DNA of 64,000 nucleotides from Albugo candida (taxonomy: Eukaryota > Oomycota > Peronosporomycetes > Albuginales). Numbering within the stretch: position 1 is the stretch's first letter; each line of letters opens with the position of its first letter. Below are positions 21,222-33,954 of this stretch, piece after piece. A program made the position numbers and the translations under genes. Under the pieces are notes generated by a model that saw only the letters and a list, made by a program, of their open reading frames with translations, had not been told where the DNA came from and made no database searches. The DNA lies in assembly GCA_040437565.1 (NCBI GenBank), contig JBDOQK010000077.1:50491-114490 (forward strand). Reading direction: 5' to 3'.

Positions 21222-24200
21222 CTACTTTGACGCGTCATTCGAGACAGTTTTCCGAGGCACTACTTTTTCAACACATCCATATAACAATTTTACCCTGATC
21301 ATTCTTTTGATGAAGCCATCCTTGTGTGTCCCCATGAAATAGCGTATGCTTCACTTTGCCGAATCTGCTTCCATAACAACGTTGTTCTTCCAATTTTGAG
21401 TTGCACATATGCTTCGAAGGTGTACTTTGATTTCAGCGTTTACGCCGTTAGGTAATAGCTCTTTCAATCTGAAACCCAAATTGAGATAGCCGCGCATTGC
21501 CAAATTTTCAAATATCACTAGCATATTTATTCTGTTTGATATGCTGTTTGATGAGCTGCTTGCAAGCCTGCTTTTGTGCCTTGTAGGATCAGCAAAATAG
21601 TTGACGTTCAAAGTCATCTTTTGAATTGTTTCCTACTTCTCGTACCCTTGTGTTCGTTATTGGAAGAGCAACAGTCGCTATCAAAGCGTTGCTGTCGACC
21701 GACCACTTCGGAGTAACGGCTGTTTCTATCCTTGGACGGTGTAGAAAAACCAGGCGAAGATGATGTCTTGTGAAGAGCCGGAACCGTCGTAGCATGTAGA
21801 TAACAATAAATAACACTTCTACATTTGCACTGGCATCATTCCTTTCAATAGGTTATGAGCCCAATGGATAATGCCGCCCACGCGGTGGGCTCCACCGCGT
21901 GGGCCTAAGACAGTTGCTGGTCACGAAAGGACCGGTAGTCTACAAAGTGATGACTTAGAAGTCAAGGTAGAGGCGATGTCACGGAACACTAATTACAGGC
22001 TGGTGGACCTCCTGACGGGACTAGCGGAGCGAATCGTCAAGCAAGAGGCGTCACAAGAGGCCAAGGACCAGTTACTGGAGAGGGAGTCCAGCGTGATTGG
22101 CTCGGTGATAGGCCAGGGACAGCCTGTGAATCGAGGGTGCTCTCGATGCGACACCGCCGAGGGCTCGGTCGCCAAACCTGCTTCCAAGAACATACTTCGG
22201 GGTGAATCAACCTGGGTATGCAAGGGCGGCTGACAATGTCGAGAGGGCCCAGGCTCCGCAGTCGGGGTTGCCACAGCACTACATGCCCCCTCCAGTGTAC
22301 CAGCAGCGGCTGGTACCGCAGAACGTCCCGTCTTATGCGAGAGTGCCTGACGCAAGACATCGCAAGCTGAAAATTCGTCACTTTGATGGAAAGAAGGTTT
22401 ACCAGGGTCAAGGAAGTGGTTTCCTGTCCTGAGGGAAGAACTTTGCACGGGAAGTCTCTTTCGCTGAGAGAAAAAGATGATTTGCGTGGACAGAAGATGT
22501 CAAGATAGAAGATTGGACACAATCTCACCGGAATGGCCGAGCATTACTATTGTCGCCAAGTTGAAAGTTGGAGGAGGAGGAGCCGACATTGGAGCACGAC
22601 ATGCAAAGGCTCCTTCATACGTTCGCAACGAAGATCTCTCCAGCACAGAGCGTGAAACTATTTACGGTCTCAAGAGTCCCAAGCGCAGCTTGCCCGAACA
22701 CTATTTGTACCTGGTCGCAGTAAGCAAGGCATGTGGTGGGACAGACAACTTGGTACATGGCAACATTGTCCACTATGCCGACCCATCGATGAGAGTATCA
22801 ATGCTGGCGCGCTTGAACTTGACAAGGATTGATTACTTGCGTCAAGCAGAGGAATTAGCGCTCTTCGCGCAGTCGACGGAGATCGAGCTGCACGGAAAGC
22901 ACATTAGAAAAGACGTCGTGAACAACGTACGAAACGTGCGCAAAAAGTTGCGGAAGTGTTACAGTTGCGGAAAGACGGGACACATACAGGCTACGTGTCC
23001 CGCGAATAAGGTCGACAGAAAACCAAGCGATGACGTGGATTTTTTCTTGCAGTGGACGACAGCAGCGCTGATCAAGGAAATTGGATAGTGGAAAGCGGCT
23101 CGAGCCGTCACTTAGTAAACGATGAAAGAATGCTCGAGGATACAGAGGACTTTCAAGGTGAGTGCGTCACAGCTGACGGAGGACGCCTGTGCATCACGAA
23201 GCGCGGAAGCGTCACAATCACAACCGGAGTGAAGGGCAAGGTCACAAAAGTGCGGCTTTTGGACGTCCAATATGCCGAAAACCTTGAAAGGAACATTATT
23301 TCCTATGGCATTTTGGAGGCCAAAGGGTTCGTGATATCCTACATACGGAATCACAGGGTCGTCGCTAACGTTGACAGTGGGATGGCCATCTTTGATGTCG
23401 AGAAGATGAACAATGTGCTCGTTGTGCGGTCTCATGGGAGCGGATGCGTCAACAGGTCAAGGGATGCGCTAATGGCACAAGCCGAAACTGAAGTGAGTCA
23501 AAACATGCAAAAGGGATCGCTTATGCACTTTCACAGAAGACTTGCGCATCTAAACTACGACACAATTATTCGCATGGCCAAAAATCCAGCTTGCGGAATC
23601 GAAGTGACCAACTTAACACGTGAACATTGCCCAGCTTGCGCCCAAGGGAAGTAGACCAAGAACTCGCAGTCGAAGAAAGACACTGGCGAAAACGCACCGG
23701 TTGATGTTATCGGGGGGGGNNNNNNNNNNNNNNNNNNNNNNNNNNNNNNNNNNNNNNNNNNNNNNNNNNNNNNNNNNNNNNNNNNNNNNNNNNNNNNNNN
23801 NNNNNNNNNNNNNNNNNNNGGGGGGGGGGGGGGTCATTTGCTCTGACTTAAAGGGTCCCATGACTCCTCTTGATCGACTAGGATATCGCTACATGGTAAT
23901 CTTTGTGGACCATAGAACGAACTACTGTCGCGTTTTCTTGGCGAAGACAAAAGATGTGGCTGCCCAGAGGTTCAAACAATTCATGGCATTTTTTGAGCGG
24001 CAATTTAATTGTCGCATTCACGTTCTCAGGACCGACGGAGGTGGTGAGTATCAGACTCTGGATCTCTTTTGTAGGGACATAGGAATTGCCCGACAAATTA
24101 GCGAACCAAGAAACCAAGCCAGTAATGGCAAGGCTGAGCGAATGCATCGCACCATTATGAATATGGTGCGGAGCATGATATTTGCGAGCAGTCTGCCACT

Positions 24201-27105
24201 GAGTTTCTGGGGTGATGCGGAGGAATATGCTGCCCACATACTAAACCAAAGCTGAAGCACGGCAAACGCCGGTCGACAATCACCTCTACAAATGTTGACG
24301 AAAAAGATACCTGTATTGAGCGACATTTTGGTTTTTGGATCACCATGCAATGTGCATCAGGACGCGAAGAACAATTCATTGGGAGCGTGAGGTAAACAAG
24401 GCCTAATTATTGGCAAGATTGATGAAACCAAAGGTTACCGAGTGTACATACCAGGGGACAAGGTCGTGTTGATCACCCAACACGTTAAGAGCGAGGAGAC
24501 ACTAACGAAGCAGAAGAAAGATCATCGGCTGCGGGTGCAGAAACAAGGAGTTGTCGAAGGTGCTCGAGACGATTTAGCGCAGCAAGAGACGACACAAGCG
24601 ACAGTTCAGGCTAAAGAGCGCAAGACTCGAAGAAGAATGAGTGGATGGGTGCGAGAGTCACATGGAACCAGATCGATAACCAGAAAGATTCGAGATGGAA
24701 ATGAAGAATGGATGCTGGAGGAGCACACGGATGTGGTGAATAGCATTCGCGTGAGTGACCCAAAAAACTACAGTCAGGCCATGAAAAACGGTTAAAAGGA
24801 CGAATGGGTTGTCGCCATGGATGAAAAACTGGAAGCTTTGGAAGAAAATGACGCGTGGGAGCTGCAACTACCGCCACGAGGAAGTCACACTTTGCACACC
24901 AAATGGGTGTTCAAAACTAAGTTGGATGAAGATGGTGAGGTCGAGAGAATTAAGGCGAGGCTAGTTGCCTGCGGGAAACGATCAAGTTTTTGGCATCGAC
25001 TATTGTTTGACGTTTTCTGCTGTGATGGAGCTAAATACGGCGAAGATTATAAACTTGCGCTGCATGGGGGGGGGTACCGGCTAGACATGGCGACATCCCT
25101 AACGCGTACGTGAAGGCGGACAAAGAAGAATATTTGGAGATTTTTCTCGCTGTACCCCAAGGGATGGCTGTGTCAGATGTGATGTTGAAGAAACTTGGTG
25201 TTCAAGGCAGCGAGAAACCGGCATTACGGCTTAAAAAGTCTCTTTACGGGCTTAAACAAGCGGGTCGCCTTTGGAGCAGCCTATCAAACTCGAAACTGGA
25301 TGATAATGGGTTCACTCGCTGCTTGTCAGACGCGTGCCTGTATCTTAATTGCGACGAAGGAGAGCTAACCATTTTCGGGGTGTATGTGGACGATTTGTTG
25401 GTCACGGCGTCTAGCCAAACCAAGGTGGAAAAGTTCTTCAAATCCATGAGCGTTCTATCTATCAAGGACTTGGGTGAAGTTAACAAGTTCTTGGGCATGC
25501 GTCTGGTCTTGAAGGAGGAGAATACGTACACTATTGACCAAAACGCGGCTATCGAAGAGATGCTGGGTCAAAATGGGCTAATGGAAGCAGATGGTGTGAA
25601 TGTGCCTATCGGTGACGAGAGTAACGACCTTGAAACGGAATCGATGTATTTGTTAGCAAAACGGGGTAAAAATGGCGAGCCAACTATACGAGACTTTCAG
25701 TCGCTAGTCGGTAGCCTTCTGTGCTTTGCTCGATGCTCGAGACCTGACATCAGCTTCGCGTTTCACAAGGCGACGAGACGTACTCACCAGCCTACCGTCA
25801 GCGATTGGAATTTGGCGAAGCGCGTTGCTCGATACTTGGAAGCAACAAAAGACATGAAGATTTACATGATTATTGACCCACAAGATGATGGTATCACGTT
25901 GACAAGCTGGAGCGACTCAGACTTCGCAGCAAACAAAACCGATGGCAAGTCAATAGCTGGCGGGGTACTTGCGATTAATGGATTGATCGTGCAGTGGATC
26001 TGCAAAAGGCAGACTGGAGTGTCCCTGTCCACTATGGAGGAAGAATTTAACTCGGCATCGCACGTCGGAAGGGAGATGCTGGGATTGCGAGAGATCTAAA
26101 CGAGATTGGTCTTCCTGTGACGGAACCAATGAGCATGCTGATGGATATTCAAGCAGCAATGAAGCAGATAGAGTGTGAAGGAAGCATGTCAAGTACGAAA
26201 CACGTGGATGTGCGCATGAAGTTCATCTGCGATTATGCCAAAAAAGGTATAGTCAAACCTGAATTCGTGGAGTCAAAGCTCATGAAGGCGGACCTGCTGA
26301 CGAAAACACTGTCGCCTCCCAGGGTGACGAAGTCGCGAGGATTGTTTAATCTTGTGTGATAGTGGGCAGGTGGTCCAGTTTGAAGCGCGTCGTCTGAAGG
26401 GGAGTATTGGAAGAGCAACAGTCGCTGTCAAAGCGTTACTGTCGACCGACCACTTCGGAGTAACGGCTGTTTCTATCCTTGGACAATGTAGAAAAAGCAG
26501 GCGAAGATGATGTCTTGTGAAGAGACGAAACCGTCGTAGCATGTAGATAACGATAAATAACACTTCTACATTTGCACTGGCATCATTCCTTTGAATATTC
26601 GTGCCATATATCCAGTTAGCATATTGGTACATTGCTGTGATTTACCCTCACATGAATCACGGCATTTGACATGTCTCTTTCTTGTCTGTGAAAATCAGGA
26701 TTAAAGCTCAGAAAAGATTTTTTTGTTGTACCTGTCGACTTTCTTACAGAAGCATGATAAAAATTCTTGCAGCATATACATCCAGAATTGCAGAGTACTT
26801 ACTGCCACATTTGTGAGCTCTAGCAAAGAAGTTTCCAGACGGAAGTAGGACAGGATGCATACTCGTCGAAGCGGGGTAGGAAATGAAGGGTGATCGTGCA
26901 CACGGCATGCATACGTCGAACTTGATACCACTTGTAATTAAAATCTAAAGAGTGATGACAAAAAAGCGGCGCCCCAGTACCGATAACTTCATATCGTACC
27001 ATTCCCATCTATTAGTCGTTGAGACTGGCATGCACAATTCCCACGCGTTACTGGAGCGGGAAGGGATAAACTTTTCTGAATGTAATTCAATGAACTTACA
27101 GAATT
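21222..27105 (-). CDS. unknown multi-exon gene with a copia element in one intron
   Basis: Supported exons on the minus strand: 27000 to about 27105 (5' limit uncertain), 26803-26930, 26631-26731, 21355-21632 and 21222-21294. Introns: 26931-26999 (69 nt), 26732-26802 (71 nt), 21633-26630 and 21295-21354 (60 nt), all GT-AG with frame kept. The long intron holds the copia element 21658-26597. Taking out the element and one copy of its 5-bp target duplication leaves exactly 53 nt, a normal size here. Protein pieces: KFIPSRSSNAWELCMPVS, GIKFDVCMPCARSPF, SGNFFARAHKCGS, then MLVIFENLAMRGYLNLGF and a basic C-terminus ending NDASK. It is rich in Cys in the first half; no known family. A possible first exon near 27140-27215 encodes MKIHHASSETRQ followed by a hydrophobic stretch, but its junction is unresolved. 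Confidence 0.6.
21658..21850 (+). repeat. 5' LTR of the copia element
   Basis: 193 bp, ends TATTG and CAATA. Followed directly by the primer-binding site at 21851, which reads ggttatgagccca; its complement resembles a Met-tRNA anticodon loop, as copia-type elements use. Confidence 0.92.
23720..23819. other. assembly gap, 100 N, flanked by G runs
   Basis: A run of G precedes the gap and 13-14 G follow it, within the copia integrase region. A long G homopolymer probably stopped the assembly. Confidence 0.97.
26405..26597 (+). repeat. 3' LTR of the copia element
   Basis: 193 bp, alignable end to end with the 5' LTR; preceded by the polypurine run gaaggggag and followed by the target duplication ttcgt. 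Confidence 0.92.
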
Positions 27106-27215
27106 CATCATTCATCACTTAATCAAGGCTAGAAGAGCTATGGCGAAATGACGGTGACAAGAGATGGTTTGTCTCGTTTCGCTTGAGGCATGATGTATTT
27201 TCATCGCTTTTAGAG

Positions 27216-28083
27216 CAATTGCCTCAATCCCTTATACATCTTATTCGATGATAATATATACAAGGCACCTTAAATTTAGATCTAGGGCTATCAACGTTGG
27301 TATAACCTTTGTCACGATGGCTACATTCTCACTGCGTTCGTCTCCGGACCATCAGGAATGCTGGCCATGTTACAGTCCTGTCTTAGAAAAGACTTGATTC
27401 GCGAAAGCAAATCCCTTTCATGATTGCAATAATTAGCACTTCCATTGTATTTTTTCTACGCCAGCACTTCGTAGGCGCATACGATCGCTGACGTGGTGTT
27501 GATAAATAGTTACGCCACTGTAATATACCCCGATCTTACATAATTAGTAAAGCAAAATTGTCGGTTGATGAGAAGCAGAACTTGCTTTATCCCTTGATAT
27601 GCTGATCTGTGTAAGGACGATCAATCATACGCATAAAAGATAATTAGACCTTCCAGGAAGCGCATTAAGCCACTCTTTATGGACTCTAATCTAATCAATG
27701 CAGAACTTAAAAGAATGGAATCTAATCTAATGGAAAGCGGATGGATTGGTTGCACACTTTTATAGGTACCAGTCGTCATAAACCCGAAGCTAAACCTGAC
27801 AACCAGCATCTCGGACTTATATTACCTTGATTACATGTGCAGGTATTTTTTGGCTCTGATTTTGCTCACACCATCTGAGCCACAACCCTGATCACCTAGT
27901 CCAAAAGAAGTATAGCTTGTCATGAATCATCCTGTAGGGAACGAGTACATACATTTCGGTAAGACACTTAAAGCCCATGCTTAGTTAGGAATTACGGTCA
28001 AGAATTACTTGAATCTTTGATTGTGGCTATAAGTATAGAAAGAACGAACAAGACGTTGATCCGTCACGCAAAGTCCTTTTCCC
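27216..28083. other. region without a resolved gene
   Basis: Minus-strand open segments (around 27621-27809 and 27850-27935) look weakly coding but do not splice into one frame. No repeat seen. Confidence 0.3.
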
Positions 28084-28284
28084 TTACCTCGGTGGATGGT
28101 GACACAAGATCTCGTCGATGTATAGAAGAGCTGATTCATTTCGAAATAAACTTGAGCATTCCTTGCACGAGAAGTTTTCTGTAGCGACGTTAGTAGATAA
28201 GTGATCAAATGTATCTATTGTATCGACGCTCTCATTTCTTACGCATCGGATGTTACCATTTCGACAATAAGGAAGTAATCCACG
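28084..28284 (-). CDS. single Cys-containing exon of an unknown gene
   Basis: An open segment of 66 codons lacking an ATG at its head begins right after an AG acceptor and ends in a stop that overlaps a good GTAAGG donor. It contains YCRNGNIRC and ENFSCKECSSLF, a C..C...CxxC spacing seen in small secreted proteins or zinc ribbons. Adjacent exons were not found. A read-through reading or an internal 64-nt intron are both possible. Confidence 0.35.
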   Translation of the reverse strand, partial: RGLLPYCRNGNIRCVRNESVDTIDTFDHLSTNVATENFSCKECSSLFRNESALLYIDEILCHHPPR

Positions 28285-28597
28285 CTACCGTTCCTTGTTG
28301 AAGTATTGTACTACTACAATAAGTTTTCATTCAGCTTTGAGCAGTATCTGTGAGAAAAATGAAGGATTCTACCGGTTAGGATCCATAACGAATCCCTAAA
28401 CGGGCGAGTCGGTTTTCGGTATGTCAAAGACTGAAGCATCTTATTTCTAAACAAGCGTCATTTTAGTCTTTTTTGTAACAATAGTCTCTTTATCAGAAAT
28501 ACTAGGACTTATAATATGTTGTCTAGTAGATTATAGATAGGTTTTCTCGACCTGGACATGGCCAGATCGAGAGCTATCCTCTCGTTAGTATCCTTCA

Positions 28598-30813
28598 TTA
28601 AGGGCAAATCATAGAGCTTTTGATATATTGAGTTTCTACTTTTCTAGACAAGATTTTATAATACGAATGATGTGGCGATGATTTACTTCTTAGGACCAAA
28701 TTGGCGAGCAGTTTTTCAAGTTTATTTGTCGCTCGACTTAATTCCTCAATTGCTGGTGAGGCTTCCCACCAGTGAGCCATCGATGCGAACAAGTCTTGTC
28801 GCTTTACTGGAACTTTTACGACTAGTTGTTTAGACCATTTCTTGACGAACCTGGTTTCCGAAGTGGGTTCTGTGGCCGCAAGAAAACGATTAAGTGTGTG
28901 AACGTACATCAGTTCGGACAATTCATGATCGTTCTCCCGCATTCGTCGGTTGAGCACTCCATGACGTGCTATCGGATGGGTCAGGATAAATTGAACTAAC
29001 CCATTGCAATTCCAGGTGAAGCTAACATGATTCTCAGCCTTCGATACGTGAACGTCTTCCTGTACGAGTTTTTCCACTTTAGTAAGGCCTATTGACGTTT
29101 TCACATCGTCAATAAGAGTATTTACCACTTCACCGACACGTGATGAACGATCACCTTTCTCGATACGCGTGTGGTTTTCCTTTTAAAAATGGACGGCTTC
29201 TTTGGAAATAGCAACATGTTTGCTGGCCACAACTTTCGGAGGAACGATGTGATAGCGTCTACCAAAAAACCAAATTCGTCGTAACATCGACTTTCGAGTA
29301 CTCGACGTCGACCGACCCGAGGACGGCAAAGCAGTTTCTCGTGCATAATCCCTCGAGTGGTTTTGTCGAGCTTTACTGACGACACTGGAAAATCTGTCAA
29401 GCGAGCGATTATGCTTATTGTTAGGACGGGGTAACGTCCAGGTACCGCTTATCACTTCCAACTCTGGGGTTGAAACCGGTGATTTTGTAGTGTTCGCGTT
29501 CGGAGAAGAGTCCTCGTTCTTTGAAGGAGGTGCTTCGTGCTCCGTGAAAGCCGCTGCTGGATGCTGAGTGTCGTCAGGAACGCTTTTGGAACTAGGAGAA
29601 TCTTTTTATACCCCGCAGAAGCTCGTTTGTCACCTGGAGAAGACTTAAAGGGGTTTGGGGCTCTGCTTTTTGGGATGTACTCTCCATTTTCTGAAACTGG
29701 TTTATTTTTTGGTGGCTGAGGGGGTTTAGAAGTTTTCACCGGCAGCAATAGGCAGTGTGGACTGCGCTGACCCATCCTTAACCGCTCAGTAGGAAGCGGA
29801 GCACCTTTGCCGCGAGCAGATAATATCTCCCGTCGATACGAATCAGCTCCCAGACTTTTACACACCCTATCAGAGGTTCGGACATGACATGGAGCGAAAA
29901 CACACCCTCCACGTATACATAGTAATCCCCTGCGACGCCACTGCCTCGCAATAGTTCTCGTATAGAATTTCGCAACCCAGGGCATGCAAGGCAGAGGCTA
30001 TGTTGGACGTACAAATCTCGGGACCAAGCCCGAACATGGCCAGGAAGTATTAAGATCCGAGAACATTATATTCCTGGAAAGAATACTGATTACTAAATAT
30101 GGTAACCGTTTCATTGGCAAGCGTTTGAGATACTTCCTCACTTGTAACCAGAAGCCGCATGCTAGCTCCTGTCAACTTGGATAGCTGGTCAATATTGCGC
30201 TGGGCAAAGTGATTTTTCACGATCGCATTGCCATGATCGCGGACGAATGATTGCAAGATTTGAGTTGGTAAAGTTTGCATGAGTGCTTGTCCTGTTTGCA
30301 AGCCGCTGGAAAACCGTGCTCGGGTACCGCGGACGGTTTTGCCGCTTTCAGACGAGCAGACAAGATCCCCCAGCTTGGTCGTCCAGCTTCAAATAGTTGC
30401 TCAATAGCTTGTAAATCCGCAGCTATAGGCTTGGGCATTTCCACCTTAAACTTGGCTTAAGTTTTGGCCTTGTCCTTGCGGAACTCCTCCTGCCCCTTCA
30501 GAGTATCAGCTAAACTTGGCCAAAATCCGGTTTTACTAGCCGTTTTAACCGGATATGGAGTAGATGATGTAGCTTCTTTGTCCACATCTATTATTACCGG
30601 CCTATTGACTGGAACTGGAGTCGTGTCTCTGTGTCCTTGGCGGAACGGATTGGCCCATTTCAACATCAGGCGCGGCACGGGCCGGCGGTACAGGGAATGA
30701 TCGGACGCACTTTCGGAAGGAAACGCGTCGATACCAGGCAGACTATGTGGACTCGTGGTCACGTCGTCCGTCGAAAGCACGACATGTACATTTGAAATGT
30801 CGATAGAAACCAT
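28598..30813 (-). mobile_element. relic of a repeat-encoded protein (LINE ORF1-like guess)
   Basis: A long minus-strand stretch of successive open frames, too broken to be one gene. It starts at a Met at 30813 (MVSIDISNVHVVLS), passes TGFWPSLADTLKGQEEFRK and QRNIDQLSKLTGASMRLLV, then a TWRVCF segment, a Pro/Lys-rich hinge (KTSKPPQPPKNKPVSENG), and ends with a 176-codon piece (28598-29128). The N-terminus resembles a second copy at 53332-53654, and the DNA just upstream is also alike (both contain ggcaaattgagaag). So this is a dispersed repeat. The order of a nucleic-acid-binding-like core and basic hinge suggests ORF1 of a LINE, but no reverse transcriptase is attached here; the class is inference. 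Confidence 0.45.
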
Positions 30814-31015
30814 TTTTCAGACAGAAAAGGTTGCTGGAGGTTGGGAATAAGCTCTTAGGGTGTGGTATTCGTTTTTCGAGGTGCGTAGCAGCTGGCAAAT
30901 TGAGAAGAACCTTTGTTGCCTTCAGCGCAACCTCTTTTGATTCCTTATCCTGCATACTGTACCACTCTCTGCGAAGACTTTCACGAGCACTCATCAAATC
31001 AATTCTAGGCATGTT

Positions 31016-31893
31016 CTACATGATTCGTGTGTGTTCATAGTCTTCATACTGATTACCCAGAAGCTCGACGAGAATGTTTTGCTCATCTATCACGTTTTCG
31101 GTAGACGACTTGTTCATCGCTAGCTCGTCAAACTTCATCATATGTTTCGTCAAGCTGCTCCCTTTTTCCATCTTGAACTCGATGCAGCTGACATCGCACT
31201 TGCACCTGATTTGGGCAAGCTTTCCGAACAATAAGAACTCTTTTAGTGTATCCCAAAGCTGCTTCGACGACAGAATAGAAAACGCCTTCAGGTCGATTTC
31301 CCTCCAAAGTGCCACCACTGAAGCGTCCTCCATCTTGATGTCGGGTTCTTACAAATGCGCGAGTAGACCTTTCCTGGCGATCTTGGCTGTCACCCATCGC
31401 GCTTGGGCTCATAAGCTGTAGAAGATCTCGNNNNNNNNNNNNNNNNNNNNNNNNNNNNNNNNNNNNNNNNNNNNNNNNNNNNNNNNNNNNNNNNNNNNNN
31501 NNNNNNNNNNNNNNNNNNNNNNNNNNNNNNACGAGAATGTTTTGCTCATCTATCACGTTTTCGGTAGACGACTTGTTCATCGCTAGCTCGTCAAACTTCA
31601 TCATATGTTTCGTCAAGCTGCTCCCTTTTTCCATCTTGAACTCGATGCAGCTGACATCGCACTTGCACCTGATTTGGGCAAGCTTTCCGAACAATAAGAA
31701 CTCTTTTAGTGTATCCCAAAGCTGCTTCGACGACAGAATAGAAAACGCCTTCAGGTCGATTTCCCTCCAAAGTGCCACCACTGAAGCGTCCTCCATCTTG
31801 ATGTCGGGTTCTTACAAATGCGCGAGTAGACCTTTCCTGGCGATCTTGGCTGTCACCCATCGCGCTTGGGCTCATAAGCTGTAGAAGATCTCG
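31016..31893 (-). mobile_element. copia-type gag fragment
   Basis: Fossil gag piece with the UBN2-type layout of Ty1/copia gag: LWDTLKEFLLFGKL, then SLTKHMMKFDELAM and a LVELLGNQYEDYEH tail. Orientation is minus. The same 363 nt stand on both sides of a 100-N gap (31068-31430 and 31531-31893), so there is probably only one copy. No LTRs were found for it. It abuts the repeat ORF that begins at 30813. Confidence 0.75.
31431..31530. other. assembly gap, 100 N
   Basis: Flanked by a 363-nt direct repeat (31068-31430 and 31531-31893): overlapping contig ends. Confidence 0.98.
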
Positions 31894-31899
31894 AAACAA

Positions 31900-32743
31900 C
31901 GAGAACCCGGGAGCTTAAATTTGGAAGTACTTTATATCAGGTCCCTAGCTCACTTAACAGTTACTCTAAGCCTTTAGAAACGATCCGCGTCTTATCTGCG
32001 CATCCGTTTTGTTGCTAACATCTAACAGATATCAATGCCTTTTTTATATGATCATTCTGGCATACATATTTCTAATTTCCATGTTTAATGTACAATGTTG
32101 CCATTCTATTCGGCGCATAGAGCATCTTTCCTGCCATGTCTTGGAATCGAGGTTGAAAATGAATTTTATAATAAGTGATAGCGTCATGAAAGAAGTGAAT
32201 TATAGAAATGAGTGAATTATAAATGGCAGTAATTGTTTTCTTTATTGCGAAAAACACACTTTAATCTAGTTATTGGCCCTATTACGACTGAAGATAATTC
32301 AGAGAAGCCATTTCTTCTTCCCTACTAGACATGACATACACATGAAGAATTAGTGTATGTGCCAACCTGACCTAGTGACTTGCTGATGATGCTTTTCAAA
32401 GTATCCTCACTGAGAGAATTTTTTTTCCTCGTATCGCCAACCATGTCTCTGGCTCTTCCTAAATTTCAGTGCGAAGCATTTTGTGCGACGTGTACAGCAA
32501 ACCACAGTCTGGTTCGACTGTGAATAGACATGCTACTGGACTACTAATTTGATACTACTGACTTTGCGTAACATCTATCAACGAGTGCGATGGAAACCAC
32601 TGTAGTGTTCGTCCAAACTTCCCTAATGAATTCCAATCCCTTTTTAACCGTATTCGTGTTTAAACGAGAAGATGGCGCGTTCCGCGAAGTGTTAAGATTT
32701 TGTCTCATTTTTCTATAATGTTGCAGTTATTGCACTCGCATTG
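31900..32743. other. intergenic, no gene seen
   Basis: AT-rich stretch between two retroelement relics. No supported frame. Confidence 0.4.
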
Positions 32744-32748
32744 AATGG

Positions 32749-32860
32749 TGTTAGTGTTGAATGGGGAATTGAGAACTTAATGCATTTGATCATATGCCCT
32801 AGCTGTCTTTTCATCTCAAAAGACGCGCCCGTCCACATCAGCAGTCATGCTCTTCCAACA
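32749..32860 (-). repeat. 3' LTR of the second copia element
   Basis: 112 bp, alignable with 36402-36523 over most of its length; about 10 bp shorter near its inner left end. Confidence 0.8.
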
Positions 32861-33954
32861 CTCCTTCCCGTATGGTCTTAATTAGCCTGTTAGCATCACA
32901 AGGCACAGAGATGGCTGAGTCGTGGCGCTGAGAGGTTCCTGGTCAGGATGTCCGCACGCATATCCTTGGATTCGGAGTACTGTACCTTGAGCATCTTCTT
33001 TTTCTCCAAATCTTTGACAAACTGATATCCCACGTCGACGTGCTTCGCCTACCCTGACGTGTCCCCGCCCTTGATCTGAGCGATGGCCCCTTGATTATCG
33101 ACATGTAAAACGGAGCCTGTCAGAATCGTCACTACGATTTCCTTCAACAGTTTCATGATGCCCATTATCTCAGGCGCTGTGTGGGAAGCCACCACATATC
33201 CGGCTTCCACTGTTGTTAGGGCGACGCACTTCTGCTTCTTGCACAGCCATCCCACGACCAAGACACCCGCTACCAACACACCATGGCTGACCGACTTGCG
33301 TTCCGTCTTTTTGCGGCGTAGTCGGCGTCACTGTAAGCCTCGACAAGCACGCCTTCATCTTTCATGTCGGTCTTGTTTCCTTGCATCATGAACTTCAGCG
33401 CTTTGTACCTTGAAGATACTTGACTTTTTACTTTGCAGAACGCCAATCACTCTCACTTGGCGCATGCAAACGTCGAGTTACTCGATGTACCGCAAATAGT
33501 ATGTCGGGTCGTTTGCACAGGGAGATCCACAGTAGACTGTCCACCAGCACTTTAAGGTCAGCACTGTCGGTCTCTTTTCTAATCCTTTCCCACCAGAAGC
33601 TAGGAGCGCACTTTCTTCTTCTCCATCGATCGGCACCCTGACTGGTGCCGAATCGGCTAACCGAAGTTGTAGCGCATCTCTTCGATAGTATTCTCTTAGT
33701 CACGTGCCCACCCAGTCTGCTCATCGTGATCGAATACTCTAGCAAGGAACTTGGTAACTACGCCGAGATTCTTCAGCTTAAGAACTTGTATGTCGGTAAA
33801 AAATAATCTACCTTCTTGACACTGGTCCCCATCGCCAGCACATCCTCCACGTAGATTCCCACGAGTGTCTTACCATCGGTATCAGTCTTAATGTATGGAA
33901 AACTGTCCGTGTAGCATTGACTGAAACCCGAAGACATCAAAAATGTAATGGAAC

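Larger units (their letters stand above)
21658..26597 (+). mobile_element. Ty1/copia LTR retrotransposon, nearly full length, broken
   Basis: LTR element of 4940 bp (including a 100-N gap) in the + direction, antisense to the host gene whose intron it occupies. Both LTRs are 193 bp with TATTG...CAATA ends, and the 5-bp target duplication ttcgt lies at 21653-21657 and 26598-26602. The order of parts is copia type: gag with a CCHC zinc knuckle at 22957-22998, protease, GAG-pre-integrase and integrase (about 23500-24250), reverse transcriptase with YVDDLLV near 25385, then RNase H up to about 26330. A polypurine run precedes the 3' LTR. By my count the LTRs differ at about nine positions (near 5%), so insertion is old but not ancient. 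Coding parts carry roughly half a dozen breaks; it is a fossil. Confidence 0.93.

Noticed and set aside
22037-22528. Minus-strand frames over the copia gag region as genes
   Set aside because: They are antisense shadows of the gag reading frame.
31074-31884. Two identical 115-codon plus-strand frames as small paralogous proteins
   Set aside because: They are antisense to a copia gag fragment and doubled only by the gap overlap.
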